NCBI RefSeq assembly: GCF_900167975.1
Contig: NZ_FUZU01000003.1
Coordinates: forward strand, 1,009,267-1,073,266
Length of the DNA: 64,000 nt
Source of the DNA: Ohtaekwangia koreensis
Lineage (GTDB): Bacteria; Bacteroidota; Bacteroidia; Cytophagales; Cyclobacteriaceae
Direction: 5' to 3'
Shown: positions 9,412 to 18,917 of the stretch, piece after piece
Layout: every line of letters begins with the position of its first letter
Position numbering within the stretch: position 1 is the stretch's first letter
Notes under the pieces: model-generated
Seen by the model: the letters and a program-made list of their open reading frames with translations, nothing else
Told to the model about the DNA's origin: nothing
Database searches by the model: none
Position numbers and translations under genes: made by a program

Positions 9412-10494
9412 TTACGGAACTTGCAAAGAGTTGTATTTAGATTTTGTCGATTGGTTCTCCCGAAGCGTTACTGTTTTCTCCGCAATGGTAAATTCAATAG
9501 GTGATGTGAGTGATAATGCTTTCAGCACCTGCTCCAGACTAAGCTGTCGCAAGCGACCCGTATATCTATAGCGCTGCAGTTCCTCATCCTGAAAATTTAT
9601 TTTGATATCGTAAAGCCGTTCGATCTTTTTTGCAAGTTCATTCAGCGACTCACCTTGCACTGATAACCATCCATCTTTCCAGGCAGTCTCCATGGCTGCG
9701 TCAACTCCCCGCTCAACCTGAAAGGTATATTCTCCCGCAAAGGCTGCACCTCTATTGCTTGTTCTTGAAGCGATGAGTTTCTCATTGGGTTTTAACGGAG
9801 TAACTTCAGTTTTACCTGCCTTGGTCGTGCGCTCGATGTTGATCAGTCCACGTACAAGCGTGGTGGTTGCACGGTCATCGTCACTGTACGCTTTGATGTT
9901 AAAGGCTGTTCCCAGTACCGCCACGGTATACAACGGTGTCTCTACACGAAACGGAACTTTCATTTTCACGACATCAAAAAAAGCTTCGCCTTCCAATCTT
10001 AAATGACGGTTCTCTGCTCCGAAATCTTTATTGAAAGTAATTTTGCTTTTAGCATTTAACCACACGTGAGAACTATCGGGTAAGGTTACATACGTCTTGG
10101 AGCCTGCCGGTGCTTCTATTGTTGTGAGTTGCGCAGTGTTGTCTGAATTTGAAAGTATACCGCTAAAGCGAGCCCCTATAAAAAAAGATATAGCCATGCA
10201 TACAAGGAACACCGCGGCATAGCGAAGCCACGGTATCGCTGTACGTTGCTCGCGGACTGGCACCTGCTGACGTATCGTGTCCCATACGAGTTTCCAATCT
10301 TTTTCTGCATTGATCTGTTGATAGGGCAACCCGTCCATCTTCAGCCAATACTTTTCAACCAATGTGAACTCTTGCTGAAAGGCAAGATCATTTTTCAATG
10401 CTTCCCATTCTGCTTGTTCATCAGCATTCAATCCACTGGTTAATACCTTGGTGGCCAGGTACCATTTTCGCTCATTCAATTCGTGCTCTTGCAT
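9412..10494 (-). CDS. FecR-family anti-sigma factor
   Basis: A 360-residue membrane protein. The N-terminal cytoplasmic part (about 1-85) has the ADEQAEWEALK segment common in Bacteroidota FecR proteins. One membrane helix lies at about 88-107, followed by a periplasmic FecR domain (about 125-225, with GSKTYVTLPDSSHVWLN and EGEAFFDV) and a C-terminal DUF4974-like part (LEQVLKALSL near the end). It should hold the ECF sigma factor inactive until the STN domain of the SusC receptor signals through the periplasm. It lies between the T9SS protein gene and susC; normally it directly follows the sigma gene. Confidence 0.93.
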   Translation of the reverse strand: MQEHELNERKWYLATKVLTSGLNADEQAEWEALKNDLAFQQEFTLVEKYWLKMDGLPYQQINAEKDWKLVWDTIRQQVPVREQRTAIPWLRYAAVFLVCMAISFFIGARFSGILSNSDNTAQLTTIEAPAGSKTYVTLPDSSHVWLNAKSKITFNKDFGAENRHLRLEGEAFFDVVKMKVPFRVETPLYTVAVLGTAFNIKAYSDDDRATTTLVRGLINIERTTKAGKTEVTPLKPNEKLIASRTSNRGAAFAGEYTFQVERGVDAAMETAWKDGWLSVQGESLNELAKKIERLYDIKINFQDEELQRYRYTGRLRQLSLEQVLKALSLTSPIEFTIAEKTVTLRENQSTKSKYNSLQVP

Positions 10495-10541
10495 ACGGTA
10501 TATAGTATAGGGTAACTGTTTATAGTTCGGACATATATATT

Positions 10542-12386
10542 CTATCGCGTAACGATAAGTTTACGGGTTGTATCCATACCGTGACCCGCTACACGAATCA
10601 AATACGCCCCGGGTGTCAGTGCCGAGGCATCCAGCGTTACGGTATGTTTGCCTGCCGTATATCGTTTACGTTGTGTCAAGACTTTTTTACCAACCATATT
10701 CTGAATGTCAATTGTTACTTCACCGGGTTTATATACCTCGAGATCAAAAGACGCATTGGCATGCGCGGGATTCGGATACGGCACGGATACACGTATCGCC
10801 TGAAAATCATCCTCCACTCCCACGGGTGTTGTAAATGTAAAATCCATGATCACCACACCGGCTTCATGGTATGAAGTTCCGCCAAAGCCACCGATGTCAC
10901 TTACCCGTACATATATCTTCTGCCCGGCAGTTACCGGGTACCCAGAAATTATAGATTGGTCTTGATTATCATTGATGTCGTCATTGCAGGCAACCTGCGA
11001 CATGTTCTCATCGAAAAATGCAACGATCGTATTGAATCTGGATTCAGAGAGATCAGCAGTAATCAGTCCATTACCGGGCGCTATAAAATACCACCATACT
11101 GAATGAATCTCCTCAAAACCTGTATTCTGGCAATAGGCCAGTATATCATGATCCTCTTCATACGTAGCGGGATATGTAGATGATCCGTAACGGGAAACTG
11201 TTGGCGTGATTTGTATAGCATCTGCAAAATTATCATTGATCACATCGGGGGGTACTACATCAATGGCTCCAAAGTATGTGGTTACAGAAGGAGTATATTC
11301 CTGGCCATTGGCTATATATTTCTCAAACGTAATATCAATTTGCGGATACGGAAATACAAGTTGTCGCGAATCATCCAGGACGTATACAATCCAAAAGAAA
11401 TGGACGCTGCCTAACTCCATCGCTATATTTCCAGTAACTTCAAAGGTCTCGGATGGATTCTCCAATGAACCGAACAACGGTACCAGGCCGGCTATAATAT
11501 CTTCTATCACAACATATTCGTCAGTAGTATAGTATACTTTCACTTCTTTTATAAGCGAAACGTCCGTTGTGCCTTGCGTAGTGAAGGTAATGGACGAAAT
11601 ATCAACGTTACCATAATCGCCATTCACTACAAATTCAAGCGTGCCCGGAAATGCAACATCGCCAAGCTTTACCGGAGGTTGAGGCGGAGATGTAGCTTGT
11701 CTGAAAAACGTATCGTCAATATAGGCCGCCTGCTTCGGGCGAACTTCCACGTCATCCATGAACCATATACCGGATACTGCTTCAGGACCAACATTGGCAA
11801 CGTGGACAAAAGATATATAGATTGGTATACCGGCATAAGCAGAAAGGTCTACCCGGATTTTTCCATTTACCGGATCAACGTATTCTGGTAAATCCTCTTC
11901 CGCAAAAGTGGCCAGCGTTTTTGTAAAAGCATCCGGAGCTTTACTCGTTGTGGTCGAGATTTTAATATAGAACATATCACCGGTGAGAAAGACAGATCTG
12001 CGTGTATTAAACATCAGGAAATCACCGGCTACAGGTGTGATCTGCGGAGTGATCAGCCAATCCTCATCGGTCATGCCTTCGCGACCGGGTTCTGCATCAC
12101 TGATTACATATTTCTCTACACCAAACTGATTATACTTCCATACACTCCAATGTATAGGGCCAGCGCCTCCGCCATTCTGCCATGAAGTCCATCCTTCGGG
12201 AAGATCACCTTCATCCGCTTCATCGAAACTTTCGTAGAACGTTACTTGCTGTGCCTGCGCTATAGCCGTTATGAATACAAAAAAGCAAAGGACAAGGCAA
12301 TGGCATGTTGTTCGTATACCTATAGATGGAAGAATATATTTACTGCGCCAGGAATGCGGTTGTAATAGGGAGTAAAATCTCTGCAT
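10542..12386 (-). CDS. T9SS-exported protein with cleaved-adhesin-like domain
   Basis: A 614-residue exported protein. The signal peptide ends near AIAQAQ. Residues of about 50-215 look like a cleaved-adhesin / choice-of-anchor-J domain (FYESFDEADEGDLPEGWTSW, then DEDWLITPQI and GIWFMDDVEVRP). A middle region with beta-type segments follows. The last ~75 residues form a type A T9SS sorting domain (NPAHANASFDLEVYKPGEVT, ending in GAYLIRVAG). It would be secreted across the outer membrane and fixed to the surface or released. Its position between the sigma factor and its anti-sigma gene is unusual and suggests that it belongs to the same regulon, perhaps as a substrate-binding or degrading surface protein. 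Confidence 0.85.
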   Translation of the reverse strand: MQRFYSLLQPHSWRSKYILPSIGIRTTCHCLVLCFFVFITAIAQAQQVTFYESFDEADEGDLPEGWTSWQNGGGAGPIHWSVWKYNQFGVEKYVISDAEPGREGMTDEDWLITPQITPVAGDFLMFNTRRSVFLTGDMFYIKISTTTSKAPDAFTKTLATFAEEDLPEYVDPVNGKIRVDLSAYAGIPIYISFVHVANVGPEAVSGIWFMDDVEVRPKQAAYIDDTFFRQATSPPQPPVKLGDVAFPGTLEFVVNGDYGNVDISSITFTTQGTTDVSLIKEVKVYYTTDEYVVIEDIIAGLVPLFGSLENPSETFEVTGNIAMELGSVHFFWIVYVLDDSRQLVFPYPQIDITFEKYIANGQEYTPSVTTYFGAIDVVPPDVINDNFADAIQITPTVSRYGSSTYPATYEEDHDILAYCQNTGFEEIHSVWWYFIAPGNGLITADLSESRFNTIVAFFDENMSQVACNDDINDNQDQSIISGYPVTAGQKIYVRVSDIGGFGGTSYHEAGVVIMDFTFTTPVGVEDDFQAIRVSVPYPNPAHANASFDLEVYKPGEVTIDIQNMVGKKVLTQRKRYTAGKHTVTLDASALTPGAYLIRVAGHGMDTTRKLIVTR

Positions 12387-12476
12387 AGAGTCTGAGGCTT
12401 GGGTAAAAAATAAAATCGCCCTATAGACCGGAAATCCTGTCGCAACCCTTAAAAGGTTTTAAAATATTTTTTTTGC

Positions 12477-13034
12477 CTATGAAAAAAGGAACAGGAAAAG
12501 AGAAAGCAGCAGATCCCGTAATCGTTTTAGAGCAATTGAAATCTGGGCTTCTACTGTTTTTATCGAGAGTTGTAAATGATCGGCTATAGCCTGGTTGGAA
12601 AGTTTCTCCATGCGACTGAGAAAAAATATCTCTCTGCATTTTTCCGGAAGACGATCGATAGCCTGCATTAACAGTTCTTCCTGTTCTGCAGCCAGCATAT
12701 TTTCAAGCGGGTTGTCGCTCGATAAATCTGATTTACCATAGTTACGCATGTGCCGTTGTACAACTTTATTCGATTCAATAAAATTAAGACAGGCATTGCG
12801 GACACCGTGGTATAAATATGTTTTCAGTGAAAAGCGAATGTTGATGGCTTCATGCTTTGTCCAGAAACGAACGAAAAATTCCTGTACAATTTCTTTGGAC
12901 TCCTCCACATCTCCCATATACTTCATCGCAAAAAGTGTGAGTGGACGATAATATTGATCAAAGACAATCCTGAAAGCGTCTTCATGACCTTCTTTCAGAT
13001 GTTTAATAAGATCGTCTTCGGAGTACGCTTTCAC
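12477..13034 (-). CDS. ECF RNA polymerase sigma-70 factor
   Basis: A 185-residue extracytoplasmic-function sigma factor of the Bacteroidota FecI-like type. Region 2 is visible at about 15-65 (FRIVFDQYYRPLTLFAMKYM, IVQEFFVRFWTKHE). Region 4 lies at about 123-175, with LPEKCREIFFLSRMEKLSNQ and a helix-turn-helix around IADHLQLSIKTVEAQI. It should direct transcription of the downstream SusC/SusD genes when released by FecR. It is the first gene of the uptake locus on this strand. Confidence 0.94.
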   Translation of the reverse strand: MKAYSEDDLIKHLKEGHEDAFRIVFDQYYRPLTLFAMKYMGDVEESKEIVQEFFVRFWTKHEAINIRFSLKTYLYHGVRNACLNFIESNKVVQRHMRNYGKSDLSSDNPLENMLAAEQEELLMQAIDRLPEKCREIFFLSRMEKLSNQAIADHLQLSIKTVEAQISIALKRLRDLLLSLFLFLFS

Positions 13035-13305
13035 CTTCTTTATACCTCAAAATTCATTTTGACCTATATATGACGATAAGCCTGTTTAAGCATAGGCGTT
13101 CCGTTGAATCCGGTGGACGCAATATAAAGATGCGGTGTTCAGGTTATTATTTCAACATTACACGTCAAGACAATTCCAAACAACCGATTTTTTTATTAAC
13201 GGTATTCTTTCAAGGTTGTACTGTTATAGAATTTCTGCAGAAAATATGCCTGTGTTCATTCGAACAATGGATTATTATTGGCAGGAATCGCCATCGTGCT
13301 TTATT

Positions 13306-14067
13306 TCAGCGCACGAAAAAATATGGATTCAGAAGGTTCTCTTTATTATACAAGAGTTCTTCATCCTTGTCGAGTTGAAGTACTTTTAGCCCTATCTCTT
13401 TTAAAATGGCGTGTGCAGCCGCAGTGTCCCACTCCATGGTTGGCGCATAGCGCGGATATATATCCGCTTGGTTTTCTGCCAGCAGCATAAATTTGAGGCT
13501 GCTGCCTTTCGATACAAGCGTTGGCGCCTGCAGGGATTCTATGAATGCTTTCGTTTCCTCGTTCATGTGCGAACGCGAAGCAACCACGCGCAGACCGGGT
13601 TGAGTGAGATCAATCGGAGTACGCGCGGGAAGTTGTGACGTTTTATTTTCTCTTTTTACAAATGCACCAGAACCTTGTGCTGCAAAATATACTTCACCTG
13701 TAACGGGTATCGCCACAACGCCGAGTACAGGTATATTTTTGTGAATGAGTGCGATGTTTACGGTGAACTCATCATTGCGTTTGAGGAATTCTTTTGTCCC
13801 GTCCAGCGGATCGACCATCCAGAAGTAAGGCCAGGCTTTGCGTTCTTCGTATGCTATTGCCTTCCCTTCCTCACTCAACACGGGAAAGCCAGTAGCCTGC
13901 AGCCGTGAAGCGATCACTATATGTGCTTGTTTATCCGCCAGCGTTAGCGGGGAATTATCGCCTTTGGCTTCCGCCTGAAAATCTCCGGAATGGTATACCT
14001 GTAGTATGGCTTTACAAGCTTCTTCGGAGGCTTGAATGGCCAGGGGTAAAAGTGATTTGATATCCAT
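13306..14067 (-). CDS. cysQ: 3'(2'),5'-bisphosphate nucleotidase CysQ
   Basis: A 253-residue inositol-monophosphatase-fold phosphatase. The metal site is visible: Glu67 (LSEEGK) and DPLDGTKEF at 86-94, with the second motif EWDTAAAHAI near the C-terminus. CysQ hydrolyses 3'-phosphoadenosine 5'-phosphate (PAP) and PAPS, recycling the by-product of sulfate activation. The context agrees: it is the last gene of the cysC-cysD-cysN-cysQ set, 14 bases after cysN. Length is normal for the family. Confidence 0.95.
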   Translation of the reverse strand: MDIKSLLPLAIQASEEACKAILQVYHSGDFQAEAKGDNSPLTLADKQAHIVIASRLQATGFPVLSEEGKAIAYEERKAWPYFWMVDPLDGTKEFLKRNDEFTVNIALIHKNIPVLGVVAIPVTGEVYFAAQGSGAFVKRENKTSQLPARTPIDLTQPGLRVVASRSHMNEETKAFIESLQAPTLVSKGSSLKFMLLAENQADIYPRYAPTMEWDTAAAHAILKEIGLKVLQLDKDEELLYNKENLLNPYFFVR

Positions 14068-14081
14068 CCGAAAATATACAC

Positions 14082-15341
14082 TTATACAATCATTCCCGCA
14101 GCAACTGTCTCGTTCGTTCCTTCATCTACCAGAATCAAACTTCCGGTAATGCGGTTCTTGCGATAACTATCAAAAAGCAACGGTTGGGCTGTGCGGATCT
14201 TTACCCGGGCTATCTCATTCATCGTTAATTGATCAACATTCTCCACACGATGAAGTGTATTGATATCCAGCTTATACTGAATTTCTTTCAAAACACCTTT
14301 TACTTCTTTCGATGTATGGCGTACATAGAACTTTGAATTCAGGTTGATCGGTCGCTGGTTCATCCAGCATAACATTACATCAACATCTTGTTCGGACTGC
14401 GGATGATTGTTGGGCTTAGCGATAATATCTCCTCTGCTAATATCAATTTCATCTTCCAGTGTAATCGTAACGGACATAGGCGCAAATGCCTCCTCTAATT
14501 TCTCATTACCAAAGTGTATATCTTTTACTTTGGACTGAAAACCAGAAGGCAACACCACTACATCATCGCCCGGGCGAAATATACCTCCGGCAACGCGTCC
14601 TGCATATCCTCTGAAATCGTGATACTCCTTAGACTGTGGACGAATAACATATTGCACCGGGAAACGGCTGTCGATATGATTGTGATCGCTCTCTATGTGT
14701 ACTGTCTCCAGCATGTGCAATAATGTAGCACCCTGATACCAGAGCATATTCTCGGAACGGTTCACAACGTTATCGCCCGCCAGAGCACTGATCGGCACAA
14801 ACTGTATATCGGATACCTCCAGCTTGGAAGAAAATGCTTTATATTCTTCCATGATTCTTTCGAATACATCTTCCTTGTAATCCACCAAATCCATCTTGTT
14901 AATACAAACAATGATGTGCGGAATTTTCAGCAACGATGCAATGAACGAATGGCGATAGGTTTGTTCAACAAGTCCTTTGCGTGCATCGATCAAGATGAGT
15001 GCAAGATTCGCTGTTGAAGCGCCCGTTACCATATTACGGGTATACTGTATATGGCCGGGTGTATCGGCTATAATGAATTTACGTTTAGGCGTAGCGAAGT
15101 AACGGTATGCTACATCGATGGTGATGCCTTGCTCGCGCTCCGACTTCAATCCATCCGTTAACAAGGAAAGATCAACGTAATCAAATCCTTTCTTCGCGCT
15201 GGATGCTTCCACTGCTTCGAGTTGATCTTCAAAGATAGATTTACTATCAAACAACAAACGACCGATCAATGTACTCTTGCCATCATCTACACTGCCGGCT
15301 GTAGTGAAACGAAGAAGTTGATTATTTATATAGGAATTCAT
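14082..15341 (-). CDS. cysN: Sulfate adenylyltransferase large subunit (GTPase) CysN
   Basis: A 419-residue elongation-factor-like GTPase. G1 is GSVDDGKST (16-24), G3 is DTPGH (93-97) and G4 is NKMD (148-151), followed by two EF-Tu-like beta-barrel domains. CysN couples GTP hydrolysis to CysD so that ATP plus sulfate gives adenosine 5'-phosphosulfate (APS). There is no fused APS kinase domain; the kinase is encoded separately as cysC. It starts 30 bases after the cysD stop. Confidence 0.97.
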   Translation of the reverse strand: MNSYINNQLLRFTTAGSVDDGKSTLIGRLLFDSKSIFEDQLEAVEASSAKKGFDYVDLSLLTDGLKSEREQGITIDVAYRYFATPKRKFIIADTPGHIQYTRNMVTGASTANLALILIDARKGLVEQTYRHSFIASLLKIPHIIVCINKMDLVDYKEDVFERIMEEYKAFSSKLEVSDIQFVPISALAGDNVVNRSENMLWYQGATLLHMLETVHIESDHNHIDSRFPVQYVIRPQSKEYHDFRGYAGRVAGGIFRPGDDVVVLPSGFQSKVKDIHFGNEKLEEAFAPMSVTITLEDEIDISRGDIIAKPNNHPQSEQDVDVMLCWMNQRPINLNSKFYVRHTSKEVKGVLKEIQYKLDINTLHRVENVDQLTMNEIARVKIRTAQPLLFDSYRKNRITGSLILVDEGTNETVAAGMIV

Positions 15342-15371
15342 TTCGAGTATATATTAACGATGCGTGATTGA

Positions 15372-16280
15372 TTAAAAGTAGCCCGACTTTTTGCGGTCTT
15401 CCATAGCGGTTTCAGAACGCTTGTCGTCTGCACGGGTACCGCGTTCGGTTTTACGTGACGCTGCCACTTCTGCAATGATCTTCTCGATCGTATCGGCATC
15501 CGATTCAACAGCACCGGTGATCGGCATATCGCCACATGTTCTGAAGCGTACGATCTTCTTTGCAGGAATTTCATCCGGTTTCAATTTCAACCAGGGTGAT
15601 GTCGATAAAATCGCACCATCACGCATAATCACTTCGCGCTCGTGCGAATAATATAGCTTAGGGATGGGTATATTTTCGAGGTGTATATATTGCCATACAT
15701 CCATCTCTGTCCAATTGGAAATCGGGAACACGCGGAAGTGCTCACCTATATGTTTTCTTCCATTGAATACATTCCATAATTCAGGACGTTGATTTTTAGG
15801 ATCCCATTGTCCGAACTCATCACGGTGTGAAAAGAAGCGTTCTTTCGCGCGGGCCTTTTCCTCATCGCGTCTGGCACCACCCATGGCAGCATCGAATTTA
15901 TACTGCTCGATGGTATCCAGCAACGTTACGGTTTGAAGTGAATTACGACTGGCGTTATAGCCACTCTCTTCCTTGGCGCGACCTTTATCTATACTTTCTT
16001 GAACAGAACCAACGATCAGCTTTACACCTAATTCATTTACAAGCCAATCGCGATACTCCATTGTCTCCGGAAAATTATGTCCCGTATCAATGTGTACCAA
16101 CGGAAAGGGTATACGTGCAGGAGCAAATGCCTTGCGTGATAAATAGGCCAGCACGATGGAGTCTTTGCCTCCTGAAAATAACAGAGCTGGTTTTTCAAAC
16201 TGGGCTACTACTTCACGGATCACAAAGATCGCTTCGGCTTCCAGTTCTTTTAAGTGACTTAAATAATATTGGTGGCTCAT
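15372..16280 (-). CDS. cysD: Sulfate adenylyltransferase small subunit CysD
   Basis: A 302-residue PP-loop ATP pyrophosphatase. The SGGKDS loop is at about 36-41, and the HIDTGHNFPE and AFGGARRDEE-like (here AAMGGARRDEEKARAKER) blocks of CysD are present, as is GAILSTSPW near the C-terminus. It catalyses APS formation with CysN. Length and motif order are normal. It follows cysC by 33 bases, in an operon for assimilatory sulfate activation; the reductases are not in the window. Confidence 0.97.
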   Translation of the reverse strand: MSHQYYLSHLKELEAEAIFVIREVVAQFEKPALLFSGGKDSIVLAYLSRKAFAPARIPFPLVHIDTGHNFPETMEYRDWLVNELGVKLIVGSVQESIDKGRAKEESGYNASRNSLQTVTLLDTIEQYKFDAAMGGARRDEEKARAKERFFSHRDEFGQWDPKNQRPELWNVFNGRKHIGEHFRVFPISNWTEMDVWQYIHLENIPIPKLYYSHEREVIMRDGAILSTSPWLKLKPDEIPAKKIVRFRTCGDMPITGAVESDADTIEKIIAEVAASRKTERGTRADDKRSETAMEDRKKSGYF

Positions 16281-16313
16281 CTTGTTGTTTCTTTTCCTTG
16301 TCTCAAATGCCGC

Positions 16314-16910
16314 TTAAGAAGTCACGGTAACTTTTGGCAAAATATACTTCATCAACTGATCGATCGACTCTTCAACACTTACCTGGTGAGTCGGTATTAT
16401 AATGTCTGCTTGCAGTGGCGCTTCGTAAGGCGAATCTATACCGGTAAAGTTTTTTACTTCTCCGGCACGCGCTTTCTTATAGAGTCCCTTTACATCGCGT
16501 TGCTCGCATACTTCCAAAGGCGTATCTACGAAAATCTCGATATAGTTTTCTTCCCCTACAATATGTTTTACCTGTTCGCGGTCTGCATGAAAGGGAGATA
16601 TAAATGCTGATAACACAATGATGCCTGCGTCCAGAAAAAGTCTTGATACCTCTCCTATCCTGCGAATGTTTTCTACGCGGCCTTCATCGGTAAAGTTCAG
16701 GTCTTTGTTGATGCCCGCGCGGATATTGTCGCCATCGAGCAGATAGGTTTTAAAACCCTTAGCGTGGAACTGAGCTTCGAGCTGAACAGCCAAAGTTGAT
16801 TTTCCTGAACCTGATAAACCGGTGAACCAGATCAGGCGGGCGTGTTGCTGAAACAACTGCTCGCGTTGCTGCCTGCTTACTTTTGTTTTAATGGGATATA
16901 TATAATTCAA
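16314..16910 (-). CDS. cysC: Adenylylsulfate kinase CysC
   Basis: A 198-residue P-loop kinase. The Walker A motif GLSGSGKST is at about 31-39. The family's DGDNIR, NIRRIGEVSRLFLDAGIIV and FVDTPLEVCEQRD segments follow. It phosphorylates APS to PAPS using ATP. It is the first gene of the sulfate activation operon. A promoter with good Bacteroidota consensus lies about 200 bases upstream (17106-17136), giving a long 5' leader. Confidence 0.96.
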   Translation of the reverse strand: MNYIYPIKTKVSRQQREQLFQQHARLIWFTGLSGSGKSTLAVQLEAQFHAKGFKTYLLDGDNIRAGINKDLNFTDEGRVENIRRIGEVSRLFLDAGIIVLSAFISPFHADREQVKHIVGEENYIEIFVDTPLEVCEQRDVKGLYKKARAGEVKNFTGIDSPYEAPLQADIIIPTHQVSVEESIDQLMKYILPKVTVTS

Positions 16911-17105
16911 GATCGAAAATGTTTTAGTTGATACGAATAGCGTTGTAGCGTATGCTGGTAACTACCAACAACAGAGCAATTTACAAGAATGCAAACGGCA
17001 TCTAACCGATCCATCTATTCTGTACACACCGGTGTGATGTGCTTCAAAACATTTATTACCTGAATGTGAACGATCCATAAACCACTAATTCTGTAGAGTA
17101 ATGCG

Positions 17106-17136
17106 GCAAAGGTAAAACGAATGGCGAAGTCTACAA
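17106..17136 (-). promoter_or_regulatory. Bacteroidota-type sigma-ABfr promoter of the cys operon
   Basis: Read on the minus strand, a TTG (-33 element, 17136-17134) is followed after exactly 19 bases by TACCTTTG (-7 element, 17114-17107), which fits the TTG-N19-TAnnTTTG consensus of Bacteroidota vegetative promoters. Transcription would start near 17100 and give a leader of about 190 bases before cysC. The leader contains a perfect 12-base palindrome (CACACCGGTGTG, 17025-17036) that could be an operator or an RNA stem; that role is inference. Confidence 0.6.
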
Positions 17137-17392
17137 GGAGATTCTGGAGATCGTGATTAATTTTCTTGATTTACAAACAGCCGTTTGGGTTTGGGTGGGC
17201 CTATTTTCGAGAGAATTGCGAAATGTTCAAAACTTGCCCAATCTAATCTTATTGATTACAGCTAAAAACTTCTGGGACTGACTTAACGAAGCCTTTCAAA
17301 TTTTTCACAAAAGACGTTGTCAAATGGGCACCTACTCCCGAGAAGTTGTGTACTTAAGTATTTCACACTTGAGTTCCTTTAAGCCGACACCA

Positions 17393-17441
17393 GTTAATCG
17401 TTACCCGCTATAGATATACTATAGAACAGATAACGATTAAC
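17393..17441. repeat. Perfect 11-base inverted repeat downstream of kdsA
   Basis: GTTAATCGTTA (17393-17403) is repeated as TAACGATTAAC (17431-17441). The 27-base spacer holds two CTATAG palindromes (17408-17413 and 17419-17424). It starts 18 bases after the kdsA stop in the direction of kdsA transcription. No clear T-run follows, so it could be a weak terminator, an RNA-stabilising stem or a protein-binding site. Confidence 0.5.
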
Positions 17442-17458
17442 AAGCAACCAATAATGGC

Positions 17459-18280
17459 TTAGCGAATCTCCCAATAACGCTTGAGCATTTTGAGGAAGTC
17501 TTCCATCTGGTGCAATGGAATCATATTGGGGCCGTCACTTAATGCAACTTCAGGATTTGGATGTGTTTCGATGAAGAAACCATCTACTCCAGCAGCGGCA
17601 GCAGCACGAGCGAGGAACGGAGCAAACTCACGTTGACCTCCGGATGATCCGCCTTTGCCTCCGGGTTGTTGAACAGAATGTGTTACATCAAAGATCACCG
17701 GAGTATATTGACGCATGATAGGCAACGAACGGATGTCAACAATCAAAGTATGATATCCAAAACTTGCACCGCGCTCCGTCAGAAATACATTGTTATTATT
17801 TTCTCCGCGTACTTTATCAACGGCATACTTCATGTCTTCAGGAGCCATGAACTGACCTTTCTTAATTTTTACAGCTTTACCTGTACGAGCCGCAGCCTTT
17901 AGTAAATCTGTCTGGCGACATAAGAAGGCAGGGATCTGTAATACATCAGCAACCTCTGCAGCTTCTGCACATTGATACGATTCATGAACGTCCGTTACGA
18001 TGGGTACATTCAATTCTTTTTTTACACGCGCCAGTATTTCGAGACCATCTTCTTTTGACGGTCCCCTATAGGAACCTGACGAAGTTCGGTTTGCTTTATC
18101 GAATGAAGACTTGAATACATATTGAATGTCCAGCTTCTCGCAGAGCTCTTTTACTTTGCTTCCGGTTTGAATACATATTTCATAACTCTCCGCTGCACAA
18201 GGACCGCCAAACAAAACCATCTTGTCTCCACCCAGCGTGATCTTGTCTGCGATCTGAACTTTATCCTTGAATATTTCCAT
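17459..18280 (-). CDS. kdsA: 3-deoxy-8-phosphooctulonate (KDO-8-P) synthase KdsA
   Basis: A 273-residue aldolase-type enzyme that condenses phosphoenolpyruvate with arabinose 5-phosphate to KDO-8-phosphate in the cytoplasm, for the lipopolysaccharide inner core. Typical blocks are visible: FGGPCAAES near the start, [32 protein letters not shown], the [17 protein letters not shown] segment (here [13 protein letters not shown]) and [18 protein letters not shown]. It starts 9 bases after kdsC, so the two genes form an operon for consecutive steps. Confidence 0.97.
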   Translation of the reverse strand: MEIFKDKVQIADKITLGGDKMVLFGGPCAAESYEICIQTGSKVKELCEKLDIQYVFKSSFDKANRTSSGSYRGPSKEDGLEILARVKKELNVPIVTDVHESYQCAEAAEVADVLQIPAFLCRQTDLLKAAARTGKAVKIKKGQFMAPEDMKYAVDKVRGENNNNVFLTERGASFGYHTLIVDIRSLPIMRQYTPVIFDVTHSVQQPGGKGGSSGGQREFAPFLARAAAAAGVDGFFIETHPNPEVALSDGPNMIPLHQMEDFLKMLKRYWEIR

Positions 18281-18289
18281 GTTTATAGT

Positions 18290-18829
18290 TTACGCTTCTA
18301 AAATCTTTTCAAACTCACCTCTTGCAGAAAGCACCAGGTCCGCCACTTCACGCAATACACCGTTGCCTCCTTTGGTCAGCGTTACAAGGTCTACACGATC
18401 TTTTATATACTGAAATGTATCCGCGGGACAAACACTGAGACCTGCCAATCTGAAAACAACAAGATCATTAATATCATCCCCGATGAATGCAACTTCTTTG
18501 GATTTTAATTTATAGTGCTGCACCAACTTTTCGAAAGTAGATGCCTTATCAAGTATTCCCTGGTGACAGAAGTCGATCTTGAGTTCTGCACATCGTTTTG
18601 TTGTTGCACCGGATTCTCTCCCGGATATAGCACCTGTAATAATACCCGCCTTTCGAAGGTGGCTGATGATCTGGCCATCCTTCACATTGAAGTTCTTGAT
18701 CTCCTTACCAGTCTCATCGTAGATGATCTTTCCCTCCGATAACACACCGTCTACATCGAAAAAAATAGCTTTAATGTTACCAGCTTTCTTTACCTGTTCT
18801 TTGGTATACTTTGCAAGAATCTGTTTCAA
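18290..18829 (-). CDS. kdsC: KDO-8-phosphate phosphatase KdsC (HAD family)
   Basis: A 179-residue cap-less HAD phosphatase. Motif I is DVDGVL (Asp25 and Asp27), the threonine/serine motif is AISGRES (about 68-74), the lysine lies near 95 (ILDKAS) and motif IV is GDDINDL (117-123). It removes phosphate from KDO-8-phosphate made by the adjacent kdsA product. Length fits KdsC rather than the larger CMP-sugar synthetase fusions. A TAGGTTTG -7-like element at 18909-18902 lies upstream, without a matching -33 TTG. Confidence 0.92.
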   Translation of the reverse strand: MKQILAKYTKEQVKKAGNIKAIFFDVDGVLSEGKIIYDETGKEIKNFNVKDGQIISHLRKAGIITGAISGRESGATTKRCAELKIDFCHQGILDKASTFEKLVQHYKLKSKEVAFIGDDINDLVVFRLAGLSVCPADTFQYIKDRVDLVTLTKGGNGVLREVADLVLSARGEFEKILEA

Positions 18830-18917
18830 ACGATTGATGGTTGTGTTTTATTCACGGAATTGTGTTCCGAAAATTAGAAAAAGGTTTTTACTTTCAAGCA
18901 CCAAACCTAAACTGTCA

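Larger units (their letters stand above)
16911..17458. other. 548-base gene-free stretch between cysC and kdsA
   Basis: No credible reading frame is seen. The right part holds the region downstream of kdsA, including an inverted repeat at 17393-17441. The middle holds the cys promoter (17106-17136), and the left part is the cysC leader with a 12-base palindrome at 17025-17036. I do not recognise a known riboswitch in the leader. Confidence 0.6.

Noticed and set aside
18723..18917. N-terminal extension of the acylase frame
   Set aside because: It overlaps kdsC antisense and would bury the signal peptide; the ATG at 18918 is the better start.
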